A stretch of DNA of 64,000 nucleotides, taken from JBAXEO01 sp963789515. Lineage in GTDB: Bacteria; Actinomycetota; Coriobacteriia; Anaerosomatales; JAAXUF01. A program made the translations under genes and the position numbers. Shown piece after piece: positions 63,357-64,000 of the stretch; positions within the stretch are counted from its first letter, which is position 1, and the number at the start of each line of letters is the position of its first letter. Location of the stretch: the NCBI GenBank assembly GCA_963789515.1, contig CAWBKW010000009.1:147160-211159 (forward strand), in the 5' to 3' direction. The notes below the pieces were generated by a model. That model was not told the origin of the DNA and searched no databases. It was given only the letters and a program-made list of their open reading frames with translations.

Positions 63357-64000
63357 GTGGAATCACCCGAGGAACTGCACGTAGACCCCACCGCGCTGTG
63401 CGGTCTGCCAGCCGAGAAGGCGTACGAGCTGCTCGGCACGTCGCGCAAAGGCCTCTCGCAGGAGGAGGCCGAGAAGCGGCTCGCCGAGTTCGGCGAGAAC
63501 GTGCTCACCGCCAAGAAGCCGAAGCCGATGTGGATGCGGTTCGGCGCACATCTCGTGAACATGTTCGCCATCCTGCTGTGGGTCGCGACCGTCCTCGCAT
63601 TCGCCTCCGACCAAGCGGCCCTGGGCGTCGCGATCATCATCGTCATCCTGGTGAACGCGATCTTCGCGTTCGTCCAGGAGTACCGCGCCGAGAAGGCCAT
63701 CGAGGCGCTCAGGAACATGCTTCCGCCCAAGGCGAAGGTCATCCGCGATGGGCAGCGGCATCGAGATAGATGCACGCGCGCTCGTTCCTGGCGATCTGAT
63801 GGTCATCGAAGAGGGCGACCTCATCTCGGCGGATGCGCGCCTCGTCTACTCGGCGGAGCTGCGCGTCGACAACTCGGCGCTCACCGGCGAGGTCGACCCG
63901 GTCATCCGCCGCGCCGATGTGGTGTGTGTCGACCCGCCGTCGATCACCGACGTCGAGAGCTTCATCTTCACCGGCAGCACCGCGGTACTCGGCGCGGGTC
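63357..64000 (+). CDS. P-type cation-transporting ATPase, 3' end outside the window (one frameshift)
   Basis: The N-terminal part of a P2-type ATPase. It has an N-terminal cytoplasmic segment (AEKAYELLGTSRKGLSQEEAEKRL, the cation-ATPase N motif), FGENVLTAKKPKPMWMRFG, two membrane helices, VQEYRAEKAIEALRNMLPPKAKVIRDG, then, after a frame change near 63755, IEIDARALVPGDLMVIEEGD, SADARLVYS and DNSALTGEVDPV with the actuator TGE motif. The phosphorylation site lies beyond the window. Calcium or another divalent cation is likely. Confidence 0.87.
   Translation, partial: MESPEELHVDPTALCGLPAEKAYELLGTSRKGLSQEEAEKRLAEFGENVLTAKKPKPMWMRFGAHLVNMFAILLWVATVLAFASDQAALGVAIIIVILVNAIFAFVQEYRAEKAIEALRNMLPPKAKVIRDGQRHRDRCTRARSWRSDGHRRGRPHLGGCAPRLLGGAARRQLGAHRRGRPGHPPRRCGVCRPAVDHRRRELHLHRQHRGTRRG

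Overview
The window is GC-rich, gene-dense bacterial chromosome. Codon use, gene content and the GC content suggest an anaerobic actinobacterial lineage related to Coriobacteriia (the Anaerosomatales/OPB41 type); this placement is an inference, because no rRNA or other phylogenetic marker is present. Almost every base is coding, operons are short, and no tRNA, rRNA, insertion sequence, prophage or CRISPR array was seen. At least 18 recognisable genes, including purC and hgcA, are broken by single indels whose two sides continue the same protein in another frame. This looks like residual indel error in a long-read or metagenomic assembly rather than mass gene decay, so the affected genes are annotated across the break.

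Layout. 0-5.4 kb: a radical SAM/SPASM enzyme, an aldo/keto reductase, lipoproteins and a GNAT enzyme. 5.5-19.4 kb: a surface-polysaccharide region on the minus strand, with a six-gene glycosyltransferase/membrane operon behind a structured leader, a BioF2-like acyltransferase, a PIG-L deacetylase, a Wzx-type flippase and two secreted GH16 glycanases. A third GH16 gene lies at 32.5 kb. 19.7-36 kb: small metabolic and stress genes (C39-like peptidase, LysE exporter, two spermidine-synthase-like proteins counting the one at 52 kb, a polymer-forming membrane protein, racemase, carbonic anhydrase, phosphoesterase, AlkZ-like protein) and an ABC transporter deletion remnant. 36-44 kb: a flavin reductase, purB, a methyltransferase followed by a LuxI/exosortase-type acyltransferase, and a membrane GAF-GAF-HD-GYP phosphodiesterase.

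44.4-51.2 kb holds one giant minus-strand gene of about 2,280 codons: an N-terminal membrane anchor or signal, about 21 Ycf48-like propeller repeats, OmpL47/fibronectin-III-like modules, and a C-terminal multihaem cytochrome c domain with ten CxxCH sites. It is a candidate extracellular electron-transfer protein. At 55.3-56.8 kb lies a recognisable hgcAB pair, the mercury-methylation genes: HgcA has the NVWCAAGK cap helix and a five-helix membrane domain, and HgcB has the CMECGAC ferredoxin motif. The hgcA promoter carries an operator-like inverted repeat and shares a short motif with the region upstream of the giant cytochrome gene.

57-64 kb: mscL with an added zinc-ribbon tail, an OmpR-family two-component system, the purine genes purC, purS and purQ interleaved with small membrane proteins, and the start of a P-type cation ATPase behind a tandem PhoP-box-like element. 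Three perfect TGTGA-N6-TCACA sites (7.5, 14.9 and 39.5 kb) sit before a glycanase gene, the glycosyltransferase operon and the methyltransferase/acyltransferase pair. This suggests that a Crp/Fnr-family regulator coordinates surface-polysaccharide and signalling functions.
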